A stretch of DNA of 62,751 nucleotides from Bradyrhizobium elkanii WSM2783 (GCF_000472865.1 NZ_AXAP01000047.1:297-63047); one strand, 5' to 3'. Positions 9,171 to 18,543 are shown, counted from the first letter of the stretch. The notes: generated by a model not told the origin, from the letters alone. A program made the numbers and translations.

Positions 9171-11219
9171 TCATCGCTCAGTGTCCACCAACGTCAGGCC
9201 GATCGCCCTCAGGCGGCGCACTGCGCCTTCATTATTCTGTCGCGCCGCCTGTTGATACCAATGCACCGCCATGTCCCTATCCTGTGCAACGCCGGCGCCC
9301 GACATCAGCGCGTCTCCCACCGCTAGCTGCGCTTCCGCCATTCCCTGCTCCGCGGCTTTCTGAAACCATTCGGCCGCCTTCTTCGGATCCGCTTCGCGGC
9401 CCTGCCCTCTTCCGAGCATCACAGCGAGGTTATACTGCGCAACCGTGTGTCCCTGCTGCGCGGCGGATTCGTACCAGGTCACACCCTGAGCAACATCCTG
9501 GGCAACGCCATTGCCGGTGCAATACATGACGGCAAGCTGGAACTGCGCGGCCGCATTGCCTGCGCGCGCGGCCGCGGTCATCCAGGTCGCTGATGCTCGT
9601 GCATCATTCACGCCGCTGTTTGGATCGGCAAATAGTAGCGCAAGGGTGTATTGGGCTTCGACATGGCCTGCTTTGGCCGCGCGCGTAAACCACGGGATAG
9701 CGCCTCGAACATCCGCAACCCCGCCGAACTTGCCCATTTGCATCGCGCCGAGCTGGAAGGCCGCGGGCGCGTAGCCGGCTTCAGCAGCTTCGGTCAACAA
9801 CGACTGCACCTGCGCAAGTCGGTCCGCCGAGCCATCGTGATGCAAGAGGAACAGCGCATAGGCGGTCTTGGCGTCAGGATCCCCGCCAACAGCGGCCTTG
9901 CTGAGCCATTCTCCCGCGAGCTTTTGATCGCGCGGAACGCCGTTGCCTGCGGAGTAGAGCCTGCCGAGCTGCACCTGCGCGGCGCTGATGCCGCCCTCCG
10001 AAGCGCGCTCAAACCACTTGATCGCGGTTTCCACATTACGTTCGACGCCGGAGCCGTTGAGATAGAAGATCGCGACGTTGAACGCGGCGGTGGCGTGGCC
10101 GTTCTCGGCCGCACGCTCGAACCACTTTGCGGCTTGACGAATGTTCGGGGAGACGCCGGTTCCGGTCGCATAGAAGCGCCCGATGAAGAACTGCGCCTGC
10201 ACGTCGCCTCGCTCGGCGGCCTTCTCGTACCAAGTGGCCGCTTCCCGCAGATCCGGCTCGGCCCCTGCGCCGTGTGAATAGAACTCCGCCAACGCCTGGA
10301 TCGCCGGAAGGTAGTCCTTGCGCGCCGCCTTGCGTAACGCGGTTTCGGCCAGATCGAGATCTTTGGCGACGCCCTTGCCGTTCAAGCGCAACAGACCGAT
10401 GTTGTAGAGCGCGATCGCATCGTCATGCTTTGCCGCGCTCTGGAACAGGCGCGCCGCTTCGGCGGGAGCCTCGGGCATCCCCGCTCCCTTCAGGTTCATG
10501 AAGGCAAGCGCAACCTGCGCCCTCACATGATCCTGATCGGCGGCCCTGCGATACCAGATCGCGGCCTGCTCGAAATCGACCGGGACGCCCCGGCCCTGAT
10601 AGTAGACATCGCCAAGCGCGAATTCGGCCGGCGCACACTTCTGCTCCGCTGCGGCTTGGAACCATCCGAGCGCCGTCTGGAAGTCTTTCGTGCAACCCAG
10701 CCCTTCGCTGTACATGTTGCCAAGGACCGTCTGCGCCTCGGCTTTCCCGCCTTCCGCCGCAGCCGATATCCAGCGAAAAGCGGTGTCGACATCCTTCGCT
10801 ACGCTTGTTCCGTGCGGGAATATCAGATCTTGCACGTTTGCCGCTTCGTCGCCCAACCGAGCGGCGGACGACTGGTACCATCTCTCATGCCGATAAGGAC
10901 CGAGCACCGGATTGGCCCCGTAAAGAAAGATCAGGCCGAGCTGAAATTGCGCGTCGATGTTGCCGAGTTGTGCCGCACGCTCGTACCAGATCGCAGCATC
11001 CGGGACGCTTCTCACGACCCCCTCGCCCCTCGCATAAAGCATTCCGATCCGATAGCTCGCCTCGGCTTCACCGGCTTGCGCCGCGAGCTTCCAGAGCTTG
11101 AGCGCCTCCAAATATTGACCGCTCTCGTGTGCAGCCTTTCCGCGCTCAAACGGCCCTTCCTGGGAGAACGCGGAAGCCGGTCGAATCCACTGAAAGAGCG
11201 ATCGCGCCGACAGTGTCAT
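9171..11219 (-). CDS. Sel1-repeat (TPR-like) protein coupled to type I secretion set A
   Basis: The 682-residue protein is almost entirely Sel1-like repeats. I count seventeen full units of about 36 residues (pattern A-x-x-x-L-G-x-x-Y-x-x-G-x-G-V then A-x-x-W-x-x-x-A-A), plus a partial one at the C-terminus. Such proteins are solenoid scaffolds or regulators; ExoR of Sinorhizobium, which controls exopolysaccharide, is one example. The leader (MTLSARSLFQWIRPASAFSQ) is only weakly signal-like, so location is uncertain. Its ATG overlaps the stop of the upstream HlyD gene in an ATGA junction, so translation is coupled. It probably helps assemble or regulate exporter A or its cargo; that role is inferred. 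Confidence 0.87.
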   Translation of the reverse strand: MTLSARSLFQWIRPASAFSQEGPFERGKAAHESGQYLEALKLWKLAAQAGEAEASYRIGMLYARGEGVVRSVPDAAIWYERAAQLGNIDAQFQLGLIFLYGANPVLGPYRHERWYQSSAARLGDEAANVQDLIFPHGTSVAKDVDTAFRWISAAAEGGKAEAQTVLGNMYSEGLGCTKDFQTALGWFQAAAEQKCAPAEFALGDVYYQGRGVPVDFEQAAIWYRRAADQDHVRAQVALAFMNLKGAGMPEAPAEAARLFQSAAKHDDAIALYNIGLLRLNGKGVAKDLDLAETALRKAARKDYLPAIQALAEFYSHGAGAEPDLREAATWYEKAAERGDVQAQFFIGRFYATGTGVSPNIRQAAKWFERAAENGHATAAFNVAIFYLNGSGVERNVETAIKWFERASEGGISAAQVQLGRLYSAGNGVPRDQKLAGEWLSKAAVGGDPDAKTAYALFLLHHDGSADRLAQVQSLLTEAAEAGYAPAAFQLGAMQMGKFGGVADVRGAIPWFTRAAKAGHVEAQYTLALLFADPNSGVNDARASATWMTAAARAGNAAAQFQLAVMYCTGNGVAQDVAQGVTWYESAAQQGHTVAQYNLAVMLGRGQGREADPKKAAEWFQKAAEQGMAEAQLAVGDALMSGAGVAQDRDMAVHWYQQAARQNNEGAVRRLRAIGLTLVDTER

Positions 11220-12565
11220 GGCTCGCGCATGGCCTCTCGAATGCCCTTGAGCATCCCGCCGAGCAGATACATTCCGACCGATCGGGTGCCGACATTGATA
11301 TCGCCCGCAAGGGTCATTCCGGGGATCAGGCGGAAATTATGCGGCACGTCCTTGAAATTGGACGAGTCCACCGAACAACGCGCCTTGTAGTAAGCATATT
11401 CGAGCGGCTTTCCATCCTCATCGGTCGTAAACGCGCCTTCGCTGATCCAGCGCACTTTGCCTTCAGCCGTGCCATGCTCCGCGGCATTGAAGGCGTCGAT
11501 CTTCATGGTGCAGGGATCGCCAGCCCGGATGAATCCGATATCCCGCGACGATATCCTGATTTCCGCTTCGAGCTTGGTATCGACCGGCATGAGTGTGATG
11601 AAGGGATCGCCTGGCTTGAGGACCGAGCCGACCGAAAGCCTTGCCATGGTCAGCACCACGGAGGGTTCGGCGGCGGTCCAGCGGACGAGATCCTGGTGCT
11701 TCTCCGCCTTGTCATAAGCCGATCTCGCGTCGTCGAGCTTGTTGCGCGTCGTGACCAGATCCTGGCTCAATTGCGCGAACCACTGCTGCTTGAAGGCGTC
11801 ACGATCGGCGATCAGCGATCCCAGCGTATTTTGCGCCTCGATCAAGCTGTTATGGGTATTCTCCAACGTCCGCAGCAATTCCAGCCGGGTGTCCTGGGAG
11901 ATGTACATGTTGAGCTGCGAGCCGGTGCCGTGCTCGGCTAGCGTCGTGCGCATCGTTTCGATCTTCTGCAGAACCTCGTCGCGCTGCCGATACCTGGCAT
12001 CGTCGCCGCGAAGCTTTTCGATCGTCGCCTGCGTCTGCTTGATCTTCGATTCAAAACTGTTGAGCTGGGCGGTGTATTGCGCCATCCGCTGATCATAGAG
12101 CGCCTTCTGCAGCGCCGCGTACTTCTGGTAGTCGGGGTCCGACTTGTCGGGGAACACCAGCGGCTGCTGCTTCAGCTCGGCCTCGTCGCGCGCCACTTGC
12201 GTCTCGAGGCTCGCGATCTGCAATTTCGCCTGCGTCAAATCCGCTGACGTAAAGGTCGCATCGAGCGTCGCGAGCAATTGTCCCGGCTGCACCTGCTCGC
12301 CTTCCCGCACGTCGATCGTCTTGATGATCGAGGGATCGAGCGCCTGCAAAACGCTGACCTGCCCGGCCGGCACAATCTTGCCGCTAATGCTGGTGATGAC
12401 GCGATCGATCCGTGTCAGGCACAGAATCGCGACGATCGCAACCATGAACGCGGAAAGTACAAACAGCGTGGCTCGGGCAACGAGCGGCTCCGCCTCCTCC
12501 CGGATCGCGTCGGTCTCCGATTGGAATTGGCGAACGGTGGCAAGCGACGCTTGATTAGGAGACAA
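11216..12565 (-). CDS. HlyD-family periplasmic adaptor, type I secretion set A
   Basis: 449 residues. One transmembrane helix near residues 30-50 (LFVLSAFMVAIVAILCLT), a biotinyl/lipoyl-like half (VREGEQVQPGQLLATLDATF), a long coiled coil from about 100 to 290 rich in Gln/Glu/Lys heptads, then the second lipoyl half and a beta-barrel (SVGSVLKPGDPFITLMPVD). This is the membrane-fusion protein linking an inner-membrane ABC exporter to a TolC-type outer-membrane channel. The start is a TTG at 12565, overlapping the end of the ABC gene by 11 bases, with GGAG about ten bases upstream. No in-frame ATG exists before the membrane helix. No TolC gene is in the window. Confidence 0.92.
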   Translation of the reverse strand: MSPNQASLATVRQFQSETDAIREEAEPLVARATLFVLSAFMVAIVAILCLTRIDRVITSISGKIVPAGQVSVLQALDPSIIKTIDVREGEQVQPGQLLATLDATFTSADLTQAKLQIASLETQVARDEAELKQQPLVFPDKSDPDYQKYAALQKALYDQRMAQYTAQLNSFESKIKQTQATIEKLRGDDARYRQRDEVLQKIETMRTTLAEHGTGSQLNMYISQDTRLELLRTLENTHNSLIEAQNTLGSLIADRDAFKQQWFAQLSQDLVTTRNKLDDARSAYDKAEKHQDLVRWTAAEPSVVLTMARLSVGSVLKPGDPFITLMPVDTKLEAEIRISSRDIGFIRAGDPCTMKIDAFNAAEHGTAEGKVRWISEGAFTTDEDGKPLEYAYYKARCSVDSSNFKDVPHNFRLIPGMTLAGDINVGTRSVGMYLLGGMLKGIREAMREP

Positions 12566-14789
12566 GGGTCGGGCTCCGGAAGTTCGGTCTATCGTTCCGG
12601 TTCGCGGGCACCAAATGCGTATTCTGCTGGTACCAAAGCGAACTGTAGATGTCGTTGCGCTCCAACAGCTCCTCGTGGCGGCCGATGTCGTCGACCACGC
12701 CGCGATTGAGCACCAGGATGGCGTCGGCCGATGTCAGCGACGACAGCCGGTGCGAGATGATGATCAGCGTCCGGCCATGCGCGATCCGCGAGATATTGGC
12801 GTTCACGATCGCCTCACTGTCGGCATCGAGCGCGCTGGTCGCTTCGTCAAGAATCAGGATCGGCGGATTGACGATCAGCGCGCGCGCGATCGCAAGCCGC
12901 TGCCGCTGCCCTCCTGACAGGTTGGGCGAACCTTCATAGATCTGGGTTTCGTAGCCGCGGGGGAGCTTGTCGATGAATTCCTCAGCGCCCGCTAGCCTCG
13001 CGGCCTTGACGATGTCATCGAAAGTCGCATCCGGCTTGGCCGCGGAGATGTTTTCCCGGATCGTGCCGCTGAACAGGAAATTCTCCTGCAGCACGACGCC
13101 GACGTTCCGGCGCAGATGGTCGACGTCGTATTCGCGAACGTCGATGCCGTCGATCTTGATCAATCCGTCATAGTCCGAATGCAGCCGCTGCAGCAAACGC
13201 GTGAGCGTCGTCTTACCGGAGCCGCTCTTGCCCATCACGCCAAGCGTGGTTCCCTGTGGAATTTCGAAGGAGATGCGGTTCAGCGTCGGTGAGACCGCGC
13301 CCTTGTATTTGAAGGTGACGCCGGAAAACTCCACTCTGCCGACAAGCGGCGAGCGGACGCCATGTCCGGAACGCCCTTCTTCAGCAGGCTGGTTGACCAG
13401 GTTGCCGACGGTGGCGACCGCGCTTCGCGCTTCGTCGTACTGATTGATAAGTTGTGCCATCTGCATCAGGGGACCTGACACGCGCTGCGACAGCATCAGA
13501 AAGGCGAACAGCGCTCCGATGACGACGGGATCATTGCTGACGAGCGCGAGATAGACGCCGAGCGCATATGAACCGCTTACCGCCAACCGCTCCAGCGGAC
13601 GCACGACCGCTTGTATCGCGTTTCCGGTCATCCCTTCCGCAAGCCTGGCCCTGGAGACGCGCGCGACCAGCACATCCCACATATGGCGCTGCCTCGCATC
13701 GAGCGCGAGCGACTTCACCGTCCGGATGCCGTTGAGCGTCTGAACCAGGAAGGCGCCCTGCGCACCTTCCGCTGCAAGGACGGCGGCCGATGCCTTGCGG
13801 TAAGTCGGCAACATCAAGATAAGCCATGCGACGATCAATCCCGACATCGCCAGGACCACCAAGGTCATCACCGGACTGAAGAAGAACATGACAGGTAGGA
13901 AGAAGATCAGTGTCGTCGAATCCAGAATCGTGCCGAACAATTGCCCCATCAGGAAGGTGCGAATGCGGAACACTTCGCGGATGTCGCGGGCCACCAGGCC
14001 GACTGCAGTCTGCTCGAAATAGTCGATGGGAAGATTGAGAACCCTTTCGAAGACGTAGGTGGATAGCTTCACGTCAAGCCTGGTCGTCAGGCGATGAACC
14101 AGAAACTGCCTCAAGAACGAGAACGTCGCCTCGAAAGCGATGATCACCAGCATTGCGAGGCACAGCACATAGAAGGTGTTGTATGCCTGGTAGAAGATCA
14201 CCTTGTCCGATAGCAGCCGCCAGAACATGATCGGCGCCAAACCAAGAAATCCGAGGATCAGCGCGGAGATTGCGACGTCCCGAACCATCCGACGCTCGCG
14301 GAACATCAGCGCGGCCACGAGGCCGAAACTGAACGGCTGCGATTCGTCGGAGATCTCGTAGTTGCGCTTGACCAGAACAACATCCCCGGACCAGATGTCC
14401 TCGAAGCGGGGCCGGTCGATCACGAGCAGCGCGTCTTCCGCAGCATTCGGATCCCTCAACACGATGCGCGTGTTGTTGGCATCCCCGTCGACCCGCAACA
14501 GCACCATATGGCTTCCGTTGCGCAGGCGGACGATGGCGGGGAGCGCCTTTTTCAGATGGGAAAGCCCGTCCCAATCGAGCTTGACGAGCTTCGCCCGCAT
14601 GCCCGCCTTTTCCGCGCAGCGGACGAGTTGATCAGGCGTCACTTCCTGATCGGTCAGAAGGTTGTCTTTGATGAGCTGCGTTGAGGTGAGATGCAGCCCG
14701 TGCTGTCGAGCGACGATGATCAGACACTCGAGCGCCGACGGAGGCACAGGATCCGCATCAGTGTTCTCCGCGACCGCTTGGATGATCAT
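12555..14789 (-). CDS. Type I secretion ABC transporter with C39-like domain, set A
   Basis: 744 residues in HlyB order. Residues 1-140 are a peptidase C39-like domain, about 165-450 a six-helix membrane domain (LILGFLGLAPIMFWRLLSDK, EATFSFLRQFLVHRL), and about 490-725 an ATPase with Walker A GKSGSGKTT, signature LSGGQRQR and Walker B ILILDEATSALD. In the N-domain SALECLIIVARQHG lines up with the C39 catalytic region, but the catalytic Cys position holds Ser; a His remains in GSHMVLLRV. This matches the proteolytically inactive C39-like domain of HlyB-type exporters, which binds unfolded RTX substrates. The likely cargo is the RTX protein encoded just upstream at 15799-16758. Confidence 0.93.
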   Translation of the reverse strand: MIIQAVAENTDADPVPPSALECLIIVARQHGLHLTSTQLIKDNLLTDQEVTPDQLVRCAEKAGMRAKLVKLDWDGLSHLKKALPAIVRLRNGSHMVLLRVDGDANNTRIVLRDPNAAEDALLVIDRPRFEDIWSGDVVLVKRNYEISDESQPFSFGLVAALMFRERRMVRDVAISALILGFLGLAPIMFWRLLSDKVIFYQAYNTFYVLCLAMLVIIAFEATFSFLRQFLVHRLTTRLDVKLSTYVFERVLNLPIDYFEQTAVGLVARDIREVFRIRTFLMGQLFGTILDSTTLIFFLPVMFFFSPVMTLVVLAMSGLIVAWLILMLPTYRKASAAVLAAEGAQGAFLVQTLNGIRTVKSLALDARQRHMWDVLVARVSRARLAEGMTGNAIQAVVRPLERLAVSGSYALGVYLALVSNDPVVIGALFAFLMLSQRVSGPLMQMAQLINQYDEARSAVATVGNLVNQPAEEGRSGHGVRSPLVGRVEFSGVTFKYKGAVSPTLNRISFEIPQGTTLGVMGKSGSGKTTLTRLLQRLHSDYDGLIKIDGIDVREYDVDHLRRNVGVVLQENFLFSGTIRENISAAKPDATFDDIVKAARLAGAEEFIDKLPRGYETQIYEGSPNLSGGQRQRLAIARALIVNPPILILDEATSALDADSEAIVNANISRIAHGRTLIIISHRLSSLTSADAILVLNRGVVDDIGRHEELLERNDIYSSLWYQQNTHLVPANRNDRPNFRSPTLVS

Positions 14790-14992
14790 GAAAGCTCAGT
14801 CCATGTATCTGTTACGAGCATCTGTTACGATCTTTTACGCACGCACCGCTGCGCGACCAGCGGCGCGCTGTTCTTACACTAACATATATACAACAAAAAC
14901 GACAGGAACACTAACATTTACCGTGATAGCGAACGCTCGCAGCCGTCGACTGCAGGTTGCACTGCCAGCCGAACCGGTGCCGTGATGAACGT

Positions 14993-15607
14993 CTAGGCCG
15001 ACGCTTCCTGAAAATTAAAGCCCGTTTCTAACAAAGTCCTCTGGATGCCCTCGCTATCGGCCTCGGGCATCAGCGCGAGCGCGCAAACCTCGAAGTTCTC
15101 CGTTGTTATCGACACAGTTGGAAAGCCCGCCATCAACAGCAGGTTGCCAAGGCGCTCGGCCGTAAATCCGGTACGATGGGCCATGTAGACATGCCCCTCC
15201 TCGATGGCGCGCGAATGGCCGTAGAGCATGTCAAGCGGTCTGATCGGACCCGCCGGCGAATTGTAGGCGACAGCGGCGATCCCGTGCTCGACAATGAATT
15301 GAGCGACTGATTCGATATCCGGGCTTGTGATCAAGGCAAACCCGTCGGGTTTCAAGACCCGATGGAACTGACGCAGCGTTGGAAAGACCTCGTGCGCATA
15401 GAGATGCTCGAGCACATGCGACGACCAGACAGCATCGAATAATTGCGGCTCGAAGGAACCGCCGAGATCAAGGATTGAGCCGAGAACGTCCGGCTTGACT
15501 TCCGGATCGATGTCGAAGCGCACTTCCTCCCAACCTTGCTCGCCAACCATTCGAGCAATTCGGCGGGCAGGTCCGGGGCCGGAGCCCGCATTGAGCAAGC
15601 GCTTCAT
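14993..15607 (-). CDS. Class I SAM-dependent methyltransferase
   Basis: I start it at ATG 15607 (MKRLLNAGSGPG), because motif I follows within ten residues as in close relatives; a TTG at 15637 is possible. The 204-residue protein contains LLNAGSGPGPA (SAM loop), VRFDIDPEVKPDVLGSILDL (acidic motif II), FDAVWSSHVLEHLYAHEV and VLKPDGFALITSPDIES, the classic methyltransferase-11 pattern. It lies between the RTX gene and ABC exporter A on the same strand. It could modify a glycan or, less likely, the exported protein. The substrate is not visible. Confidence 0.82.
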   Translation of the reverse strand: MKRLLNAGSGPGPARRIARMVGEQGWEEVRFDIDPEVKPDVLGSILDLGGSFEPQLFDAVWSSHVLEHLYAHEVFPTLRQFHRVLKPDGFALITSPDIESVAQFIVEHGIAAVAYNSPAGPIRPLDMLYGHSRAIEEGHVYMAHRTGFTAERLGNLLLMAGFPTVSITTENFEVCALALMPEADSEGIQRTLLETGFNFQEASA

Positions 15608-15741
15608 ACTGGCGGACAAGACTGGTTCCTGACGCAATCGGACGAGGGTGAGAACAATACGTAATCAAGTGTAAACGACATCATCTGATCGATGTGGCCT
15701 GACAAAGGCGTAAATCGTACCTGGAGTCATCTTCTGATCAC

Positions 15742-15769
15742 AAAAGCAAAAGCCCCGCGGAAGCGGGGC
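15742..15769 (-). terminator. Intrinsic terminator of the RTX gene
   Basis: The stem GCCCCGC/GCGGGGC (15752-15758 with 15763-15769) has a GGAA loop. On the minus strand it is followed by TTTTGCTTTTG. It sits 30 bases after the RTX stop codon, so it should end most transcripts before the methyltransferase and exporter genes. Confidence 0.88.
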
Positions 15770-15798
15770 CTTCACCAGCATAACCTTCAGCAGCCGAG

Positions 15799-16758
15799 TT
15801 AGAGTTTCGGCAGAGTGACGACCTGGTCGTTGAAGTGAAGATCTTCAACTCCGCTGACCGCAACCGTCTGGTTGTCACTGAAGTGGAGCGTATAAGTTGA
15901 CGTGCTCGCGTCAACGTCAATCTTGGTGACATCAAAGAAGGAACGATCCGCAAAGTCGACGGTATCGTTGCCCTTGCCACCAATGATCGTATCGTTCCCG
16001 GAGTGCGACTGGATGTGGAAGGTATCGTTGCCGTCTCCGCCCTGCAGCGTCGAGTTCGCACCCGCAGCGCCACCATAGAGCCAGATCTGATCGTTGCCGC
16101 TGCCACCCTCGAAAACATCGCCCTGCACGCCGACCAAGGTGTCATTGCCGCTGCCGCCCGAAAGCGTGCTGTGCCCGGACGTGAGATCCCTGATCAGATC
16201 GTTGCCATCGCCGCCAACCAGCGACTGGGCACCGGTGCCAGCCAACAGGTAGTCGTTGCCGCTACCGCCATCCAGCGTGTCGTTGCCGGTGCCGCCATAG
16301 ATGCTGTCGTTGCCGGCACCGCCAAACAGCGAGCTGTTGCCGTGTCCGCCGGTGATCAGGTCGTTACCGCCACCGCCATAGACCGTATCATCGCCACCAT
16401 CGTGCAGGTGCACGGTGTCGGAGCCCTTCCCCATTGCAACGAATACGTCGTTGTCGGCACCGGTCACGTTAAGCGTTTTGCCGCCGGCGTCATCGAGGAT
16501 GATCGCCTTCAGATTGGGGGTCGTGTCGACTGTCGTGGAGGTTTTAACGTCCAGCACCTGAATGGTGGGAGCGACCGGCCCACCGGCAAATGGTCCGGAT
16601 TGAAACCATCCCCTGGTGCCATCCTCTCCCCCATCGTTGAACACGCCGCTCTGCTCTAGCGAGTCGATCAATGCCGATCTGACACTCGATTCGATGTTGT
16701 TGCCGCTGTGGTGGAGAAATTGACCCAGCTCAGTCTTCGTCAAGTAAGTAACGGCCAT
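15799..16758 (-). CDS. RTX calcium-binding protein, probable type I substrate
   Basis: The start is ATG 16758 (MAVTYLTKTELG), six bases after an AGAGGG ribosome site; the frame extends to 16791 but without such a site. Of 319 residues, about 95-270 carry at least nine GGxGxD-type nonapeptides (for example GGSGNDYLLAG, GGDGNDTFHI), which fold as a calcium beta-roll. The C-terminus (FHFSDNQ-like strand, VEDLHFNDQVVTLPKL) resembles the uncleaved secretion signal of RTX cargo. There is no signal peptide and I see no cysteine, as expected for type I export. No catalytic domain is apparent, so a matrix or adhesive role is likeliest. The nearest exporter is set A. Confidence 0.88.
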   Translation of the reverse strand: MAVTYLTKTELGQFLHHSGNNIESSVRSALIDSLEQSGVFNDGGEDGTRGWFQSGPFAGGPVAPTIQVLDVKTSTTVDTTPNLKAIILDDAGGKTLNVTGADNDVFVAMGKGSDTVHLHDGGDDTVYGGGGNDLITGGHGNSSLFGGAGNDSIYGGTGNDTLDGGSGNDYLLAGTGAQSLVGGDGNDLIRDLTSGHSTLSGGSGNDTLVGVQGDVFEGGSGNDQIWLYGGAAGANSTLQGGDGNDTFHIQSHSGNDTIIGGKGNDTVDFADRSFFDVTKIDVDASTSTYTLHFSDNQTVAVSGVEDLHFNDQVVTLPKL

Positions 16759-17255
16759 GGTACCCTCTGGCAAGATTCCAAGATTTTTCACCGATCAGCT
16801 GACACGCCGGTCAGCGCCAATGTGCTGCAAGTTGAAGGTGCTACAACTACAACGAGAGTGAAGAGGCCTAGCTCAACCCGACACGACCATGTTCAATGTT
16901 AAGGTGCGTCGCGTCGTTTGTTAAGCCATTGTTAGTCGCGCTGCACAATCGAAGTCAAGGATTAAATTCACGCGCGATTAACTCAGATTTGAGCTCAATG
17001 TCACGCCATTGTTAATCGCCGGGTGAGCGATCCGAGTCCGCCCCCGAAGGGCGCTTTTTCGGGTAATTTCGGCACAATCCGCGACTGCAGCCATACGGAA
17101 TCTGCGGATGAGGTATGCGTGAAGATCAGACAGGCCATGAATCGAACATCCCGGGAAACGCAATGAAGACGCCAATTGTCGATATGCGTTAGGTAGTGAT
17201 AGTGTAACCACCTGATTTTGCTTTTAAATGTGAAGATTCGTTAGTGTGGCGCCGC
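16759..17255. other. Divergent regulatory gap between the RTX and ParA genes
   Basis: About 500 bases without a convincing gene. It holds two similar words, GCCATTGTTAGTCGC near 16925 and GCCATTGTTAATCGC near 17012. It also has ATTAAATT near 16961, TTTTAAAT near 17222 and an isolated plus-strand terminator-like hairpin at 17039-17059. It must contain the promoters of both flanking genes. Confidence 0.6.
17039..17059 (+). terminator. Plus-strand terminator-like hairpin without an upstream gene
   Basis: The stem CGCCC/GGGCG (17039-17043 with 17049-17053) is followed by C and five Ts. An overlapping alternative stem is CCCGAA/TTCGGG. No plus-strand protein gene precedes it within the 280 bases back to the RTX start. 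Confidence 0.5.
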
Positions 17256-17915
17256 ATGACCTCTCCCATACCGATGCGGAGGACCATTACTGTTACCCAG
17301 CGAAAAGGCGGGGTTGGCAAGACCACGATTGCGGTCTGTATCGCGGCCGAGCTGGCGCGCCGCGGTCATGACGTCGCGCTGGTCGACAGCGATCCGCAGC
17401 GCTCCGCCTCGCAGTGGGCCGAGCCGGGCAATCTGGAATTCCCCGTTTACGAAATGGCTCTGGAAGGCACCACCGTATCCGCCTGGGCCCAGGAGGTGCG
17501 AAATATCCAGGCCGGTCTCGTGGTGATCGACACCGCCCCGAACGCGCGCGAAATGGGTGCGTCGATCGCCCTGGCAAACCTGATCCTGGTCCCCTGCACC
17601 CCCTCCGGACTTGATCTCGACGCGACCGCACAGACGCTTGCCATCATCGATGCGGCGCGCGAGCGCCGGCGCGATGCGATTAAGGTCATTCTGGTTCCTA
17701 ACCGTCTCGATCGCCGCACCCTCGAGGGCCGACAGCTGGTCGAGGAGTTGAACGAGTTCGGTGAGATTGTCGCGCCTCCCATCGCCAGTCGCTCAGCATT
17801 CGTCCGCTCCTTTACAAGCGGTCAATCGGTCGCGAGCTTCATGCCCGGAGATGCGGCGGATCAGGAGATCCAACAGCTCGCAGACGCAGTAGAATGGGCG
17901 GTTGGAGAGGACTAG
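17256..17915 (+). CDS. Orphan ParA/MinD-family ATPase
   Basis: 219 residues from ATG 17256; GTG 17244 and ATG 17274 are alternatives in the same frame. The deviant Walker A motif is TQRKGGVGKTTIAV, with the signature lysine of the ParA/Soj group. ALVDSDPQRSASQW is Walker A', and LVVIDTAPNAR is Walker B. The short length, without an N-terminal HTH, matches small ParA-like proteins that position cargo on the nucleoid or at a pole. No ParB and no parS-like repeats are visible nearby, so plasmid or chromosome partition is unlikely. In this setting it might position the polysaccharide or secretion machinery, as BcsQ-like ATPases do for cellulose synthase; that is inference. Confidence 0.9.
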   Translation: MTSPIPMRRTITVTQRKGGVGKTTIAVCIAAELARRGHDVALVDSDPQRSASQWAEPGNLEFPVYEMALEGTTVSAWAQEVRNIQAGLVVIDTAPNAREMGASIALANLILVPCTPSGLDLDATAQTLAIIDAARERRRDAIKVILVPNRLDRRTLEGRQLVEELNEFGEIVAPPIASRSAFVRSFTSGQSVASFMPGDAADQEIQQLADAVEWAVGED

Positions 17916-18183
17916 CGCGAGTTCCACCACTTCCGCCGAAGCCGACGATCGCGCGCGATGTCTACGAAAAGCGTCCGCGATATATATGCCGGCCGCTCGG
18001 AGCGAGTTTGTACACGGTCAATCAAGCGTTCGGATCATTGCAACGTCCAACGCCCGTCCCCGCAACAGCGCTCGGCCGTGCCGGCAAGCCCTTTGGCTGC
18101 CGGAAGCCCCGCCATGGTGTTTGCGATTGTCGTCCCAGTGAAAGATCAGCTACCTGCGGTCACGAGGGCTCAACAAGGATTGA

Positions 18184-18543
18184 TCAGGCCTTGCGCGCCT
18201 GGCTTACGGGAAAGGCCTCGGCCGAAGCTTCTTCGAGCCGCATCTTCTCCAGCAGGAGATCCGTGACGATCTTCCGCAGCCGCTGGTTCTCGAGCGTGAG
18301 TTCCTCCAGCACACGGCGCATTTCATCAATCGTTGGCGAGTTGGCCGGCAGCTTCCCTTCACCCGCCGGATCGGACGGAACGACCGCATCAGTCCTGCGC
18401 AGAGGCAGTTTCCGCCAACGATGAAGCGTCATCACGCTTACCCCGAGCGCCTTACAAATCTCCACTTGGGAATTGCCCGCTCGCGCAAGCTCGTCTGCTC
18501 GAACGAGCTTCAACAATATCTCCTCGTGAGAGTGCTTCTTCAT
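18184..18543 (-). CDS. Lone IS3 OrfA-like HTH protein
   Basis: This 119-residue protein has an N-terminal helix-turn-helix (NSQVEICKALGVSVMTLHRWRK, about residues 24-45) and a C-terminal leucine-rich coiled coil (LEELTLENQRLRKIVTDLL). This is the arrangement of OrfA of IS3/IS911-type insertion sequences. No OrfB integrase frame, no terminal inverted repeats and no target duplication are visible around it. It is therefore either an IS relic or a domesticated DNA-binding protein. Its frame is intact. It lies 268 bases past the ParA gene, convergent with it. Confidence 0.7.
   Translation of the reverse strand: MKKHSHEEILLKLVRADELARAGNSQVEICKALGVSVMTLHRWRKLPLRRTDAVVPSDPAGEGKLPANSPTIDEMRRVLEELTLENQRLRKIVTDLLLEKMRLEEASAEAFPVSQARKA

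Noticed and set aside
16003..16659. Plus-strand open frame opposite the RTX repeats
   Set aside because: The periodic Val/Ala text is the complement of glycine-aspartate repeats, not a separate protein.
17256..17915. Plasmid or chromosome partition locus
   Set aside because: A ParA is present, but there is no ParB, no parS-like repeats and no replication gene.
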